A DNA stretch of 33,376 bases from Methanothrix sp. GTDB lineage: Archaea > Halobacteriota > Methanosarcinia > Methanotrichales > Methanotrichaceae. Position numbers and translations under genes: made by a program. Of the stretch, positions 1-7,613 are shown piece after piece; position 1 is the first letter of the stretch; each line of letters opens with the position of its first letter. The notes under the pieces are model-generated. The model saw only the letters and a program-made list of their open reading frames with translations. It ran no database searches and was not told the DNA's origin. Location: the NCBI RefSeq assembly GCF_024518575.1, contig NZ_JANIHG010000016.1, forward strand, positions 1-33,376, in the 5' to 3' direction.

Positions 1-122
1 ATTTTTGATTACATTTAAAATTTTAAAGTTTTTAAATATATCTCAAAACCGCTTTGTAGAGGCACCATCATAAAATAATGGAGATATACCGATTGCGCCG
101 GATGTTTTCAGTCTCCGAAATG

Positions 123-130
123 TTTATACA
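123..130 (+). promoter_or_regulatory. TATA box of the surface-protein gene
   Basis: TTTATACA lies in an AT-rich leader. Its centre predicts a transcription start near 150-153, leaving about 12 nt of leader before the ATG at 164, with a weak GGGGT ribosome site at 154-158. A second TATA-like stretch, TTTAAATATT (140-149), would place transcription start after the ATG and is less likely to serve this start. Confidence 0.4.
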
Positions 131-163
131 TAGAAACCATTTAAATATTTCGTGGGGTAGCAG

Positions 164-3100
164 ATGAAGGGACTGGGCCTTGTTTGTAGCCCGACTATGC
201 GAAGCTGTATCTGGTTTTCAGCTTGGCTTAGCCTCGGTCTCCTTTTCGTATCCCTCCTGCCATGTACGATACCCTCAGCATGCGCCTGGCCCTTCTGGCT
301 GCCCCTCCCTACCTCCTCCAGCCCGGAACTGGAGATGACGATAAGAGCAGATTGTACTGAAATCTTCGCTGGCGATGCACTGGATTATACCTGCGTCCTC
401 AGGAACACCGGGGATCACACACTCTCAAACATATCTGTGACAGACGGCGCCAGGGAGATCGGGTTTCGCGACACCCTGCCTCCCGGGGATGTATTCAGCA
501 TCAGAGCGAAGACGCCGCCTCTTCTGTCACCATCACGATTCAGGGTCACAGCAAGCTCAGATGGGAGGGAGCTCGCATCCAGGGAGATCAGCGTCGGAGT
601 TATGGAAAAAGAGTTGCGCCGCACTCCATATCCAGATCTCAGGGCGACTGTGGAGACAAGCAGGATCGGCAGAGGTGCAGAGTACAGGGTCAAGATCGCG
701 AACCTCGGGAATAAAGAGCTGAGACGCGTTAAGATAGTCGACCGCAGGAACAGCGTGCTCGGCATAATACCCACGCTCGCCCCCGGGGAGAGCCACACGC
801 TTGTGATCGGCTCCTTGGCGGATAGAGGTCTCAGGGTTCTGGCTGTGAACGAGGCCGGAGAGGCTCTTGTCGGTGATGTCAGATACCCCGGTTCACTCCC
901 AGCGCCGGTGGGAGATGCAGGCACTTCAGAGACCACCCTCAGGACCATGGAGTACAGACCCTCCAGCGGCCTGGATCTTATCCTTGAGACGGGCAAGACC
1001 AGGGCGAGAGCTGGGGAGAGGATAAACTACCGCTGCACCGTCAGAAACTCCTGTGGTGACGTTATCTACAACGTGGATCTGCTCTGCCACGAGAAGAGGA
1101 TGACAACCCAGTTCATCCTGCCCGGGAGATCCATCTGCCTGGAGGGCAATTTCACCATCAACTCCACGACAGACCTCAGGGCAAATGTGTCCGGGAGCGA
1201 CAGGAACGGCGCCATCGTATCGAATGAGACATCTGTGACGGTATGGGTCATATCGCCTGAGCTGGCTGTAAGTGCTAGCGCTGACCCAGCAGAGATGGTA
1301 TCGGGCGGGGTGACGAACATCACGGTCAGGCTTGAGAACTCCGGCTCAGATCTGCTCAGAGATATCTCTGTTGAGGACAGCTTCGGCCATATCGGGGAGA
1401 TAAACGAGCTGAAGCCTGGAGAGGTTGGCCATGTCAGCAGGAGGCGGCAGATCTCCTCATCGATAGACGATATCGTAATGGCGTCTGCCAGGGACTCTAG
1501 CGGCCAGGAGATTTACGCCTTCGCCCAGGCAGCTGTGCATGTCTACAGAGCTGGTATGAACCTCTCGCTGGAGCCCGATGAGCTTGTTCTCTATCCCGGC
1601 GAGGAGTCTGAGGTCATGTGCATAATAGAGAACACCGGAGAGGTATCTCTGAGGAACGTGACGCTTGCTGGAATCAGGAGCGGCAGGATCGGAGAGCTCC
1701 CTCCGGGAACAGAGACAAGAATTGCCGCCTCCATATCGTCTGATGTATCTAAAGATGTGACGATCACAGCAACAGGCTACGGAGCTGGCAACCAGGTGGT
1801 TTCTGACACGGCGGTTCTCTCCATGAAAATCATCCGGCCGAACATAACGCTGTCTGTGATGCCATCCCGTGTTATCTCCTCTGCCGGAGATGCGTTCAAC
1901 GTGAGCTGTCTCGTCACCAACTCCGGCACTGATCTCCTATACGATGTCCGGATCTCGGAATCAGAGCTCGGGACAGTTGCATCTCTCGGAGATCTGGCTC
2001 CTGGCGAGTTCAGAACCGTCAATCCATCCGTCTCTGTTAACGAGAACCGAACGTTGATCTTCACGGCAGCCGGCCGTGACGCCCGCGGCAGGATATGGAG
2101 TGCAGATGCAAAATCCGAGGCGGTCGTTCTCGAGTCGGCTCTTGATCTTAAGGTAAGCGTCTCGCCAGCGGCGGCGCGCTTTGGAGAGAAGGTGACAATC
2201 TCCTGCATCGTGGAGAACGTGGGCGGCGTGCCGCTGCAGGAGATATTCGTGACGAGCAGGGTCATAGGGCCCCTGGGGAGCATCGACTTCCTGGCTCCGA
2301 AGCAGAGAAAAACGGTGACCATGACGATACCGCTCACAATGGATGTATCAGATACGGTCACAGCGGAGGGGCTGACCCCCTCGAGGTCGCATGTCCTTGA
2401 CAGGGAGCCGCTGAGCATAAGGCTCCTGAAGGGGCTCGAGCCGAGGCCATCAGGCAAACCGCAGAGCGCCCTCCCGGCTGCAGCAAATGCAGGCTCTGCG
2501 AATGGATCGGCAGCAGAAGAGATCGGCGCGAATGAGAATGCGTCGACGGAAGGGGAATCGATCGCATCGCTCACCAGCACAGCCAGAGCGAACATCACCA
2601 GCCCCATCACCGGCAATTTCACTCCATCGTCTCCCGGGAACGCGGTCGCATCTGAGAACGTGAGCAGAGCTGTGAAGTACAAGACAACCGATATGCTCAG
2701 CCCGAATGAATCTAGGGAGAGACCCGCTCCCTCCAGCGATCAGTCTGCTCTCTCCATCCTCAGGGATGTGATCAGATATATCCAGGAGCTGATCATGAGA
2801 AAGCAGATCGATGTGCCGGGCCAGAGCGCAACTGTCGGGAATGTATCCTATGAGCCTGAGCGCATTCCCATGGACATTCAAGATCCGTCGCTGAACACCA
2901 CGCTGGGGATAGAGAGCGTAAGGGAGAGACGAGCCCCGGTCCGCATTCTGGATGTCACTGCGATACCTCCTGAGCCGGTCGCAGGTGCTCCTGTCAGGGT
3001 CGTCGCCCATATCAGAGGGGATTCAGATGTCGATTCTGTCGTCCTGGAGTACGGGGTGGCGGACCAGAGCATAGCCAGAGCTGATAGGGTCAGCATGAAG

Positions 3101-3805
3101 AGAACCGCACAGATCAAGATGTTGCTGGAGAGCGGCAGCAGCAGGGACGGATACTGGAGCTGCCTGATCCCAGGACAGAGCGCGGGGACAATCCTGGGGA
3201 TATCGGTCAGGGCGGCATGCGGCCAGAGCAGCGCAGAGGACGGACCGTACATGCTGCAGTGGGTCTCGAAATCCCCGACAAGCAGACCGAGCCCGCTTCC
3301 TGAGACGAAGACCAGGGGTGACGGGATGCTCTACATCGAGTCCACAACAGTGAGCGGAAGAGGGGAGGTCTCGATAAGAGACACGTTCATGGAGAACGCC
3401 CTCTCGTACGAGGAGGACCTGAAGGGCAGCGGGAATCTGAACATGGATTCTGTCAGGTGCATGGAGAAGTCGAACCCGACCGTCAACTTCAGCGAGGTCA
3501 AGGACATCTCCTTCGATGGTGGCGTCCTGAAGGGGTTCAAGCGGTTCGACTCGCCTGTCTTCCACGGCGGCATGGGCGCAAGCATAACAGAGCGCTTCAA
3601 CATGAGCCAGCTCGATAAGAGCGAGCGCGGTATGATAAGATCTGTAAATTACAGGAACAACACAGTTGCGTTCTCCACAGAGCAGGCGTTCGAGGGCATG
3701 TGGAACACCAGAACCGAGTACTCCAAGTTCAGCAAGAAGATGAAGGCGGATCAGAGGCTGAATGGGAGCTTCCAGATACAGAAGAACATAAAGTTCCAGG
3801 ACTGA
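164..3805 (+). CDS. Large exported repeat protein (CARDB/DUF11-like Ig-fold repeats)
   Basis: A 1213-residue protein with a Sec-type signal: a hydrophobic run at about residues 16-42 ending near SACAW. The body is built from Ig-like repeats marked by a short recurring motif of the form [C/V]-x-[V/I]-x-N-[S/T/V]-G followed by a D/E-rich strand. Copies start near residues 77, 175, 290, 387, 485, 581 and 680, so the period is about 97 residues except between copies 2 and 3. Many N-x-S/T sequons (NIS, NVS, NIT, NGS) suggest N-glycosylation. A low-complexity linker rich in A, S and N (about 765-860) leads to another domain near 925-1035 and a distinct C-terminal domain (about 1060-1213). I see no clear membrane anchor at the C-terminus, so attachment is unexplained. 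Role inferred: cell-surface, sheath or adhesion component. The C-terminal domain resembles one I recall in other Methanothrix envelope proteins, which is not checked here. Confidence 0.8.
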   Translation: MKGLGLVCSPTMRSCIWFSAWLSLGLLFVSLLPCTIPSACAWPFWLPLPTSSSPELEMTIRADCTEIFAGDALDYTCVLRNTGDHTLSNISVTDGAREIGFRDTLPPGDVFSIRAKTPPLLSPSRFRVTASSDGRELASREISVGVMEKELRRTPYPDLRATVETSRIGRGAEYRVKIANLGNKELRRVKIVDRRNSVLGIIPTLAPGESHTLVIGSLADRGLRVLAVNEAGEALVGDVRYPGSLPAPVGDAGTSETTLRTMEYRPSSGLDLILETGKTRARAGERINYRCTVRNSCGDVIYNVDLLCHEKRMTTQFILPGRSICLEGNFTINSTTDLRANVSGSDRNGAIVSNETSVTVWVISPELAVSASADPAEMVSGGVTNITVRLENSGSDLLRDISVEDSFGHIGEINELKPGEVGHVSRRRQISSSIDDIVMASARDSSGQEIYAFAQAAVHVYRAGMNLSLEPDELVLYPGEESEVMCIIENTGEVSLRNVTLAGIRSGRIGELPPGTETRIAASISSDVSKDVTITATGYGAGNQVVSDTAVLSMKIIRPNITLSVMPSRVISSAGDAFNVSCLVTNSGTDLLYDVRISESELGTVASLGDLAPGEFRTVNPSVSVNENRTLIFTAAGRDARGRIWSADAKSEAVVLESALDLKVSVSPAAARFGEKVTISCIVENVGGVPLQEIFVTSRVIGPLGSIDFLAPKQRKTVTMTIPLTMDVSDTVTAEGLTPSRSHVLDREPLSIRLLKGLEPRPSGKPQSALPAAANAGSANGSAAEEIGANENASTEGESIASLTSTARANITSPITGNFTPSSPGNAVASENVSRAVKYKTTDMLSPNESRERPAPSSDQSALSILRDVIRYIQELIMRKQIDVPGQSATVGNVSYEPERIPMDIQDPSLNTTLGIESVRERRAPVRILDVTAIPPEPVAGAPVRVVAHIRGDSDVDSVVLEYGVADQSIARADRVSMKRTAQIKMLLESGSSRDGYWSCLIPGQSAGTILGISVRAACGQSSAEDGPYMLQWVSKSPTSRPSPLPETKTRGDGMLYIESTTVSGRGEVSIRDTFMENALSYEEDLKGSGNLNMDSVRCMEKSNPTVNFSEVKDISFDGGVLKGFKRFDSPVFHGGMGASITERFNMSQLDKSERGMIRSVNYRNNTVAFSTEQAFEGMWNTRTEYSKFSKKMKADQRLNGSFQIQKNIKFQD

Positions 3806-3863
3806 ACGAATTCATATGTGATATGCGGAATGCGCATCTTCCCGGTCTCCTCCATGAAATTCC

Positions 3864-5327
3864 TCAATAAGGCCTGCTGTTCTGCTTGACGCATGTGCCT
3901 TTGAATATAACGAGTGATACTCCTGGGGACCTGAGCTCCTCTCTGAGGATGCGCTCGATCTCCTGCTCCGGCGCAGGCATCTCCAAGATCCTCATCTCTG
4001 GCACAAGCGCTCTTAAGACGTGCTCCAGATCGAAGACCTCCTGGAATCCGGTCATTGCAGCAACGCGGTTCCAGATCACGCCCACAAGCACGTTCTTTCT
4101 GTGCCAGATCGCATTGATCAAGCCCTGGATGCCGGTGTGTGCCAGCGCGTAGTCCCCCACGATCGCGATCCCCTTCTCCTTGAAGCCAGATGCGACCCCG
4201 ATCGATGAGCCGAGGCCGTAGACCATGTCCACAGCCCCCATCCTCAGGGAGAGTATCGTGCACCCTGCGTCCCCTGCTATCGGTACATCCATCCGTGAGA
4301 GAGCACTGTATAAGGGGAGAAAAGGGCAGCTCTGGCAGATCGACCTCCTCGCCGGACGGCCAGCAGCGGTCTCCATCTCGATTTCTCCCCTCAAATCTGA
4401 GATGTGAACAAGACCGATCGCAGTTCTGAGGTCGTTTGGTTTGATGGGTCCATATGGCAGATGGCCTGTCAGCCGGCCGCGCACACCCTTAAGATGCGAC
4501 TCGATGAACGGCCCCGGCCCCTCCGCAACAAGGACAAGCCGGTGCATCTCCAGAAAACGCTCGATGGCAATCAGTGGAAGTGGATGGGAGTAAAGAGGGA
4601 CGAGCAGCGACGATCCGGTCTCCTCGCACACAGTCTCCGCCAGCGGAACCACAGAGCCGGACGCTATAACGCCTGTATCTCCGCGGAGATCCATGCGAGC
4701 TGAAGACTCAGAGGCCTCTCTCAGAGCCGGAAGAACTTTTGCGAGGTGCCTCTGATGGCGGCCCTTCGCTGTCAGCTCCCAGATGGATCGATCGAAGCAT
4801 CTTGGCGTGTCCCCGAGATGTGATGGCATATCAGATAGATCCGCCACTGCGCTGGCATCCTCAAGCACATCAGATGTGGTTCTCAATATCACCGGTATGG
4901 ATAGCTCCTCTGAGACCCGGAAAGCCTCAGTAACAGCTCTGTAGAGATCCGGGGCTGAGGGATCGAGAACCGGCAGCCCGGTCAGCGGGCCGTAGAATCT
5001 GCTGTCCATCTCGATCTGCGAGCCTCTCGGGCCCAGATCATCGCCAACCAGGACCACGATACCAGCGCCAGTAGTGTGGGTCGTGGAGATGGCGAGCGGA
5101 TCCGCAAGTATGTTCATGCCGAGCTGCTTCACGATGACCATAGATCTGATTCCGGTGGCTGACGCCCCCAGGGCGCACTCTAATGCGACCTTCTCATTCA
5201 CAGCGATCTCCGCCCCGAGCGACTGAGCAAGATCTGTTACCGGGTATCCTGGCACGTAGGTGATGTAACCCGCGCCCACATCCCTCAGGGCCTGATGTAT
5301 CTGCTTCAATGCTCCTCGCATAGCCAC
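3864..5327 (-). CDS. IorA-like TPP-dependent 2-oxoacid oxidoreductase paralogue lacking the ferredoxin domain
   Basis: A 487-residue homologue of the alpha subunit of indolepyruvate:ferredoxin oxidoreductase. The N-terminal half matches the pyrimidine-binding domain (YVPGYPVTDLAQ, then NEKVALECALGAS). The C-terminal half has the TPP-binding stretch GDAGC...GVASG and GDYALAHTG...WNRVAAMTG, equivalent to the IorA pattern GDS..HSG...DNRTTAMTG. Genuine IorA is about 600 residues and ends in a two-cluster ferredoxin domain. Here the protein stops soon after the TPP domain, and only a CQSCPF pair of cysteines remains in the linker. It starts 22 nt inside the end of the marker-11 gene, so translation is probably coupled. 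Substrate and electron acceptor are unknown. A decarboxylase or a partner-dependent oxidoreductase are both possible, and no IorB-like beta subunit lies in the window. Confidence 0.75.
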   Translation of the reverse strand: MAMRGALKQIHQALRDVGAGYITYVPGYPVTDLAQSLGAEIAVNEKVALECALGASATGIRSMVIVKQLGMNILADPLAISTTHTTGAGIVVLVGDDLGPRGSQIEMDSRFYGPLTGLPVLDPSAPDLYRAVTEAFRVSEELSIPVILRTTSDVLEDASAVADLSDMPSHLGDTPRCFDRSIWELTAKGRHQRHLAKVLPALREASESSARMDLRGDTGVIASGSVVPLAETVCEETGSSLLVPLYSHPLPLIAIERFLEMHRLVLVAEGPGPFIESHLKGVRGRLTGHLPYGPIKPNDLRTAIGLVHISDLRGEIEMETAAGRPARRSICQSCPFLPLYSALSRMDVPIAGDAGCTILSLRMGAVDMVYGLGSSIGVASGFKEKGIAIVGDYALAHTGIQGLINAIWHRKNVLVGVIWNRVAAMTGFQEVFDLEHVLRALVPEMRILEMPAPEQEIERILREELRSPGVSLVIFKGTCVKQNSRPY

Positions 5328-6256
5328 TCCGGCACAACGGATCTATCAGAGTCTGCAAAGTACGGCACCGCAGCGACCGCGCCGATGAGCCCCTGTCCGT
5401 CCATCACGATCTCCAGCCCCGCGCTCCTCGCAGCGTTCAGAGCATCCTCGTAGCTCACCCTCTCCAGTCTGCATCGCTTTGCATATCCGAGCAGCATGGA
5501 TGGGTCGAAGCTCCTGCACACCACCATCCCGGTCTCATCAGAGACCGTGTATCTTTCAAGAAGCCTCCTGAAATCCTCTACCATCTCCCTCTCTCTTCCG
5601 GGGATGCATGCGAACTCCACCGCGGTAGAGACGCAGTTCTGTGTCTTCGTTGGCACCGGAAAGAGCTGGACGAGCGAGTGCGAGATGTACCTCGCTTCGT
5701 ATCTGTCGACCTTCTCCGAGATGTTATGCACAAGCGACCATGTCGCCCCAGTGGTCTTCGAGTCCGTGTTGTCAACCCCGATCACCAGGCGCTCCCTTCT
5801 CGGGACAACAATGGTTCCCGTCGCCACCCTCCCCCCACCGGCCTCTGTTGTTCTTGATCTCAACACATCTCCAGCCCTCGCCCTGGTGAACGTGGCACCG
5901 ACACCACCTCCGCCGAGGCCTGTATAGGTAATCTCGACCTCATCGCCTCTCACAAATACTGATGAAATTCCAGCAGACCTTCTCGAGGATATGAGATCCA
6001 GATCCACCTCTCCCGTTCTGACGAGATACCTGAACCACTCTCCAAGGTTTCTTGAGGACACAACCAGCGGACCCTTGCTGTAGTGGTACCTGGCCCATGC
6101 AGAGCCGCCATAGCAGCTGGACCTCTCAAGTATCTCCACCATATCCCCGGACGGGCTGGAGATGGCATGGATCTGCCTGTACGCCACCACGTAGGGATCA
6201 TCCAGATCGAAGACCACCCAAAGCACCTCTCTTTCCAGCTCCTGGATATTCTCCAT
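5306..6256 (-). CDS. Methanogenesis marker protein 11 (TiaS-like)
   Basis: A 316-residue protein that I recognise as methanogenesis marker 11. The diagnostic segment is VIGVDNTDSKTTGATWSL (about residues 155-172), which resembles the IGIDDTDS motif of TiaS, the enzyme that makes 2-agmatinylcytidine in tRNA-Ile2. It continues with ARYISHSLVQLFP and a TKTQNCVSTAVEF segment. Marker 11 is found essentially only in methanogens and relatives and has no established reaction. The similarity suggests an ATP-dependent nucleotidyl or phosphoryl transfer fold, which is inference. It is the upstream gene of a two-gene unit with the IorA-like protein, with a 22-nt overlap. No convincing Shine-Dalgarno or TATA box was found right before the ATG. 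Confidence 0.85.
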   Translation of the reverse strand: MENIQELEREVLWVVFDLDDPYVVAYRQIHAISSPSGDMVEILERSSCYGGSAWARYHYSKGPLVVSSRNLGEWFRYLVRTGEVDLDLISSRRSAGISSVFVRGDEVEITYTGLGGGGVGATFTRARAGDVLRSRTTEAGGGRVATGTIVVPRRERLVIGVDNTDSKTTGATWSLVHNISEKVDRYEARYISHSLVQLFPVPTKTQNCVSTAVEFACIPGREREMVEDFRRLLERYTVSDETGMVVCRSFDPSMLLGYAKRCRLERVSYEDALNAARSAGLEIVMDGQGLIGAVAAVPYFADSDRSVVPEWLCEEH

Positions 6257-6702
6257 GAAAGAGCTTTACAGCCACATGATCTTGCGTGAATCTGCACACC
6301 ATGTACACGTTCCCCCTTCTGGCACGTCTATCCCTTCGCATCTGCTGTCCGTGCCGACCCAGGAGCGAGGAGGTTCATGCGCCCTGCAATACATGCCGTG
6401 CAGCTTCATTGAGATCAGCAGATAGCCACAGATTCATGAGGCTTTCCCCCTGGAATGGCGATTCGTGATAAAAATTTCAGCGAATCGAAGCCACACCCTA
6501 AATACATCAATGGGAGTGATGGCTCACCCCGTGAACGCTCCCCGCCCTGAAGGACGGGGTCTTCCCGCTTCGCTCTCTCCACTCCCAAAGATAAAAAAGC
6601 TCCGCTGGACGGGAGTTTCTCTGGCGCTCACAACCACCGGCGGAGATCAGAAAATCCCCTTGCACTCGGCCATGGAACTTCTGCCAGGCGCAGCAAAGAC
6701 TT
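6257..6702. other. 446-bp gap without a convincing gene
   Basis: This stretch separates the starts of the marker-11 unit from the 3' end of the regulator gene. Short open frames on both strands show no recognisable protein and no codon pattern like the neighbours. The one structured item is the nested inverted-repeat element at 6511-6587. The rest looks like decayed intergenic DNA. Confidence 0.5.
6511..6587. mobile_element. Nested hairpin resembling an IS200/IS605-type end (remnant)
   Basis: An outer perfect 8-bp inverted repeat (TGGGAGTG 6511-6518, CACTCCCA 6580-6587) encloses an inner hairpin at 6540-6559. The inner stem is CCCCG/CGGGG, then one C-A mismatch, then CC/GG, with a TGAA loop. 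The CCCCGCCCTGAAGGACGGGG pattern closely resembles the subterminal palindromes and guide-RNA ends seen with IS200/IS605 TnpB elements. No tnpA or tnpB coding sequence is present nearby, so this would be an orphan end, a PATE-like non-autonomous copy, or an unrelated structured RNA. Confidence 0.4.
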
Positions 6703-7092
6703 CTATGAGGATCCGCTCTGGCTGAGCAGAGCTCTGAGCTTCTGTATCCGCTCCATGGCCCTGTTAGCCTCCTTGAGCTTCTCCTCCTCGTAGTACTTCA
6801 GTATCTCCTCTATCGATGCTCTGAGCCTGTAGACCTTCACCGGCCTGCCGGTGCCATCGTTCCTCCGCACGCTCTCCTCTATCCAGTTGTGCTTCCTCAG
6901 GGTTCGCAGGGCTATGCTCACTTCTGGCTGCCGCAGATCAGATCCCCTCTCGATGTCTCGAGACGTGGCCTCCTCCACGTTTGCCAGGTAAGCAAGCATG
7001 TTCGAGACCTTTCTGGGAACCCCCAAGCTCCGAAGGATCTCGACCACCTGCATATCCCTAGAGTCGAACTTCATTACATAGGACTCCTTCAT
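6703..7092 (-). CDS. Winged-helix transcriptional regulator (ArsR/TrmB-like)
   Basis: A 129-residue protein. Residues about 10-85 form a helix-turn-helix with wing: LGVPRKVSNMLAYLANVEEA, then TSRDIERGSDLRQPEVSIAL as the recognition helix region, then IEESVRRNDGTGRPVKVYRL as the wing. A charged helical tail (about 92-125) is suited to dimerisation. No metal-binding cysteines are visible, so it is not a classical metal-sensing ArsR. The ATG at 7092 has GAGGGAG about 5 nt upstream. An in-frame ATG at 7074 (starting MKFDSRD) with a GGAG upstream is an alternative. It is monocistronic with its own TATA box. The target is unknown. Confidence 0.75.
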   Translation of the reverse strand: MKESYVMKFDSRDMQVVEILRSLGVPRKVSNMLAYLANVEEATSRDIERGSDLRQPEVSIALRTLRKHNWIEESVRRNDGTGRPVKVYRLRASIEEILKYYEEEKLKEANRAMERIQKLRALLSQSGSS

Positions 7093-7134
7093 GCTACTCC
7101 CTCAAGATTGTTCCCTTCAGGATGTAAAGTGGAC

Positions 7135-7150
7135 TTTATACTATAAATAG
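7135..7150 (-). promoter_or_regulatory. TATA region of the winged-helix regulator
   Basis: On the minus strand this reads CTATTTATAGTATAAA. The TTTATA core at 7148-7143 predicts transcription start near 7120, giving a leader of about 28 nt that contains the GAGGGAG site at 7103-7097. Confidence 0.45.
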
Positions 7151-7452
7151 TTTATTTCTGTTAAATAATTCTAATCAATCTTTTTACTTTGGCACATGAT
7201 ATTAATAGTAAACAACATATGCGCAGTCTCTTGAGAATGAATTTGAGGGCTCTCAGGAATCCACAACATAAGAGCAAATCTCAGCATGTCTGCAGAGGGT
7301 TCTGATACCATGAGACGCAACCGCATGCGACGATTCCGAGGAGCACCTATGCATGCGCATTGTCTGGGCATCTCACACCTTCCCGATGAGGCATGGAAGC
7401 ATGATCTATCTGCGATCAGCCAGTGAAAACATGTTCTCGATCTGCTGGACGC
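7151..7452. other. Gene-poor stretch, AT-rich at its left end
   Basis: About 300 bp between the regulator promoter and the MITE. The first 70 bp are markedly AT-rich compared with the rest of the window. A 66-codon minus-strand frame (7171-7371) has no recognisable features and is not called. The last 8 bp (7445-7452) are one copy of the MITE target duplication. Confidence 0.5.
7445..7452 (+). repeat. Left target site duplication of the MITE
   Basis: CTGGACGC, identical to 7569-7576 and abutting the left terminal inverted repeat with no spacer. Confidence 0.8.
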
Positions 7453-7568
7453 TGCTGTGTTGAATAATTAAGAGCTTTAAGGTCGATAGCTATTGATTTT
7501 TACTAGGGTTGCAATTCGTATGAATCCAGCCTATGCTATCGGATTCTCAAACATTATTCAACACAGCA
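7453..7568. mobile_element. MITE-like element, 116 bp, with 8-bp target site duplication
   Basis: Perfect 16-bp terminal inverted repeats: TGCTGTGTTGAATAAT at 7453-7468 and its exact complement at 7553-7568. The similarity continues imperfectly inward, with a shared CGATAGC block about 20 bp in from each end. The element is flanked by a perfect direct repeat CTGGACGC at 7445-7452 and 7569-7576, as expected for a transposition target duplication. It is far too short to code for a transposase, so it must have been moved in trans. The 8-bp duplication limits the donor to IS families that make 8-bp duplications, but I cannot name the family. Removing the element and one repeat restores a continuous sequence leading into the downstream promoter. 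Confidence 0.85.
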
Positions 7569-7576
7569 CTGGACGC
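7569..7576 (+). repeat. Right target site duplication of the MITE
   Basis: CTGGACGC, identical to 7445-7452 and abutting the right terminal inverted repeat. It lies 5 bp upstream of the TATA box of the downstream gene, overlapping the position expected for a BRE. Confidence 0.8.
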
Positions 7577-7581
7577 GGCAG

Positions 7582-7589
7582 TTATATAA
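7582..7589 (+). promoter_or_regulatory. TATA box of the phosphate-binding-type protein
   Basis: TTATATAA centred 28 bp before the ATG at 7614, which predicts a nearly leaderless transcript. The MITE junction is at 7576, so the transposon stopped just short of the core promoter. Confidence 0.65.
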
Positions 7590-7613
7590 GATGCTGATGA
7601 GAGTGTGAGTGTG

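Noticed and set aside
1777-2682. Long minus-strand open frame (about 300 codons) opposite the surface-protein gene
   Set aside because: It is an antisense shadow of a clearly coding, repeat-structured gene. The translation shows no domain, and such frames are expected in GC-rich coding DNA.
6257-6702. Hidden tnpA or tnpB remnant around the hairpin at 6511-6587
   Set aside because: None of the frames shows the TnpB DED/zinc-ribbon or TnpA HUH motifs.
7171-7371. 66-codon minus-strand frame in the gene-poor region
   Set aside because: No ribosome site, no recognisable features, and its 3' end lies in AT-rich promoter-like DNA.
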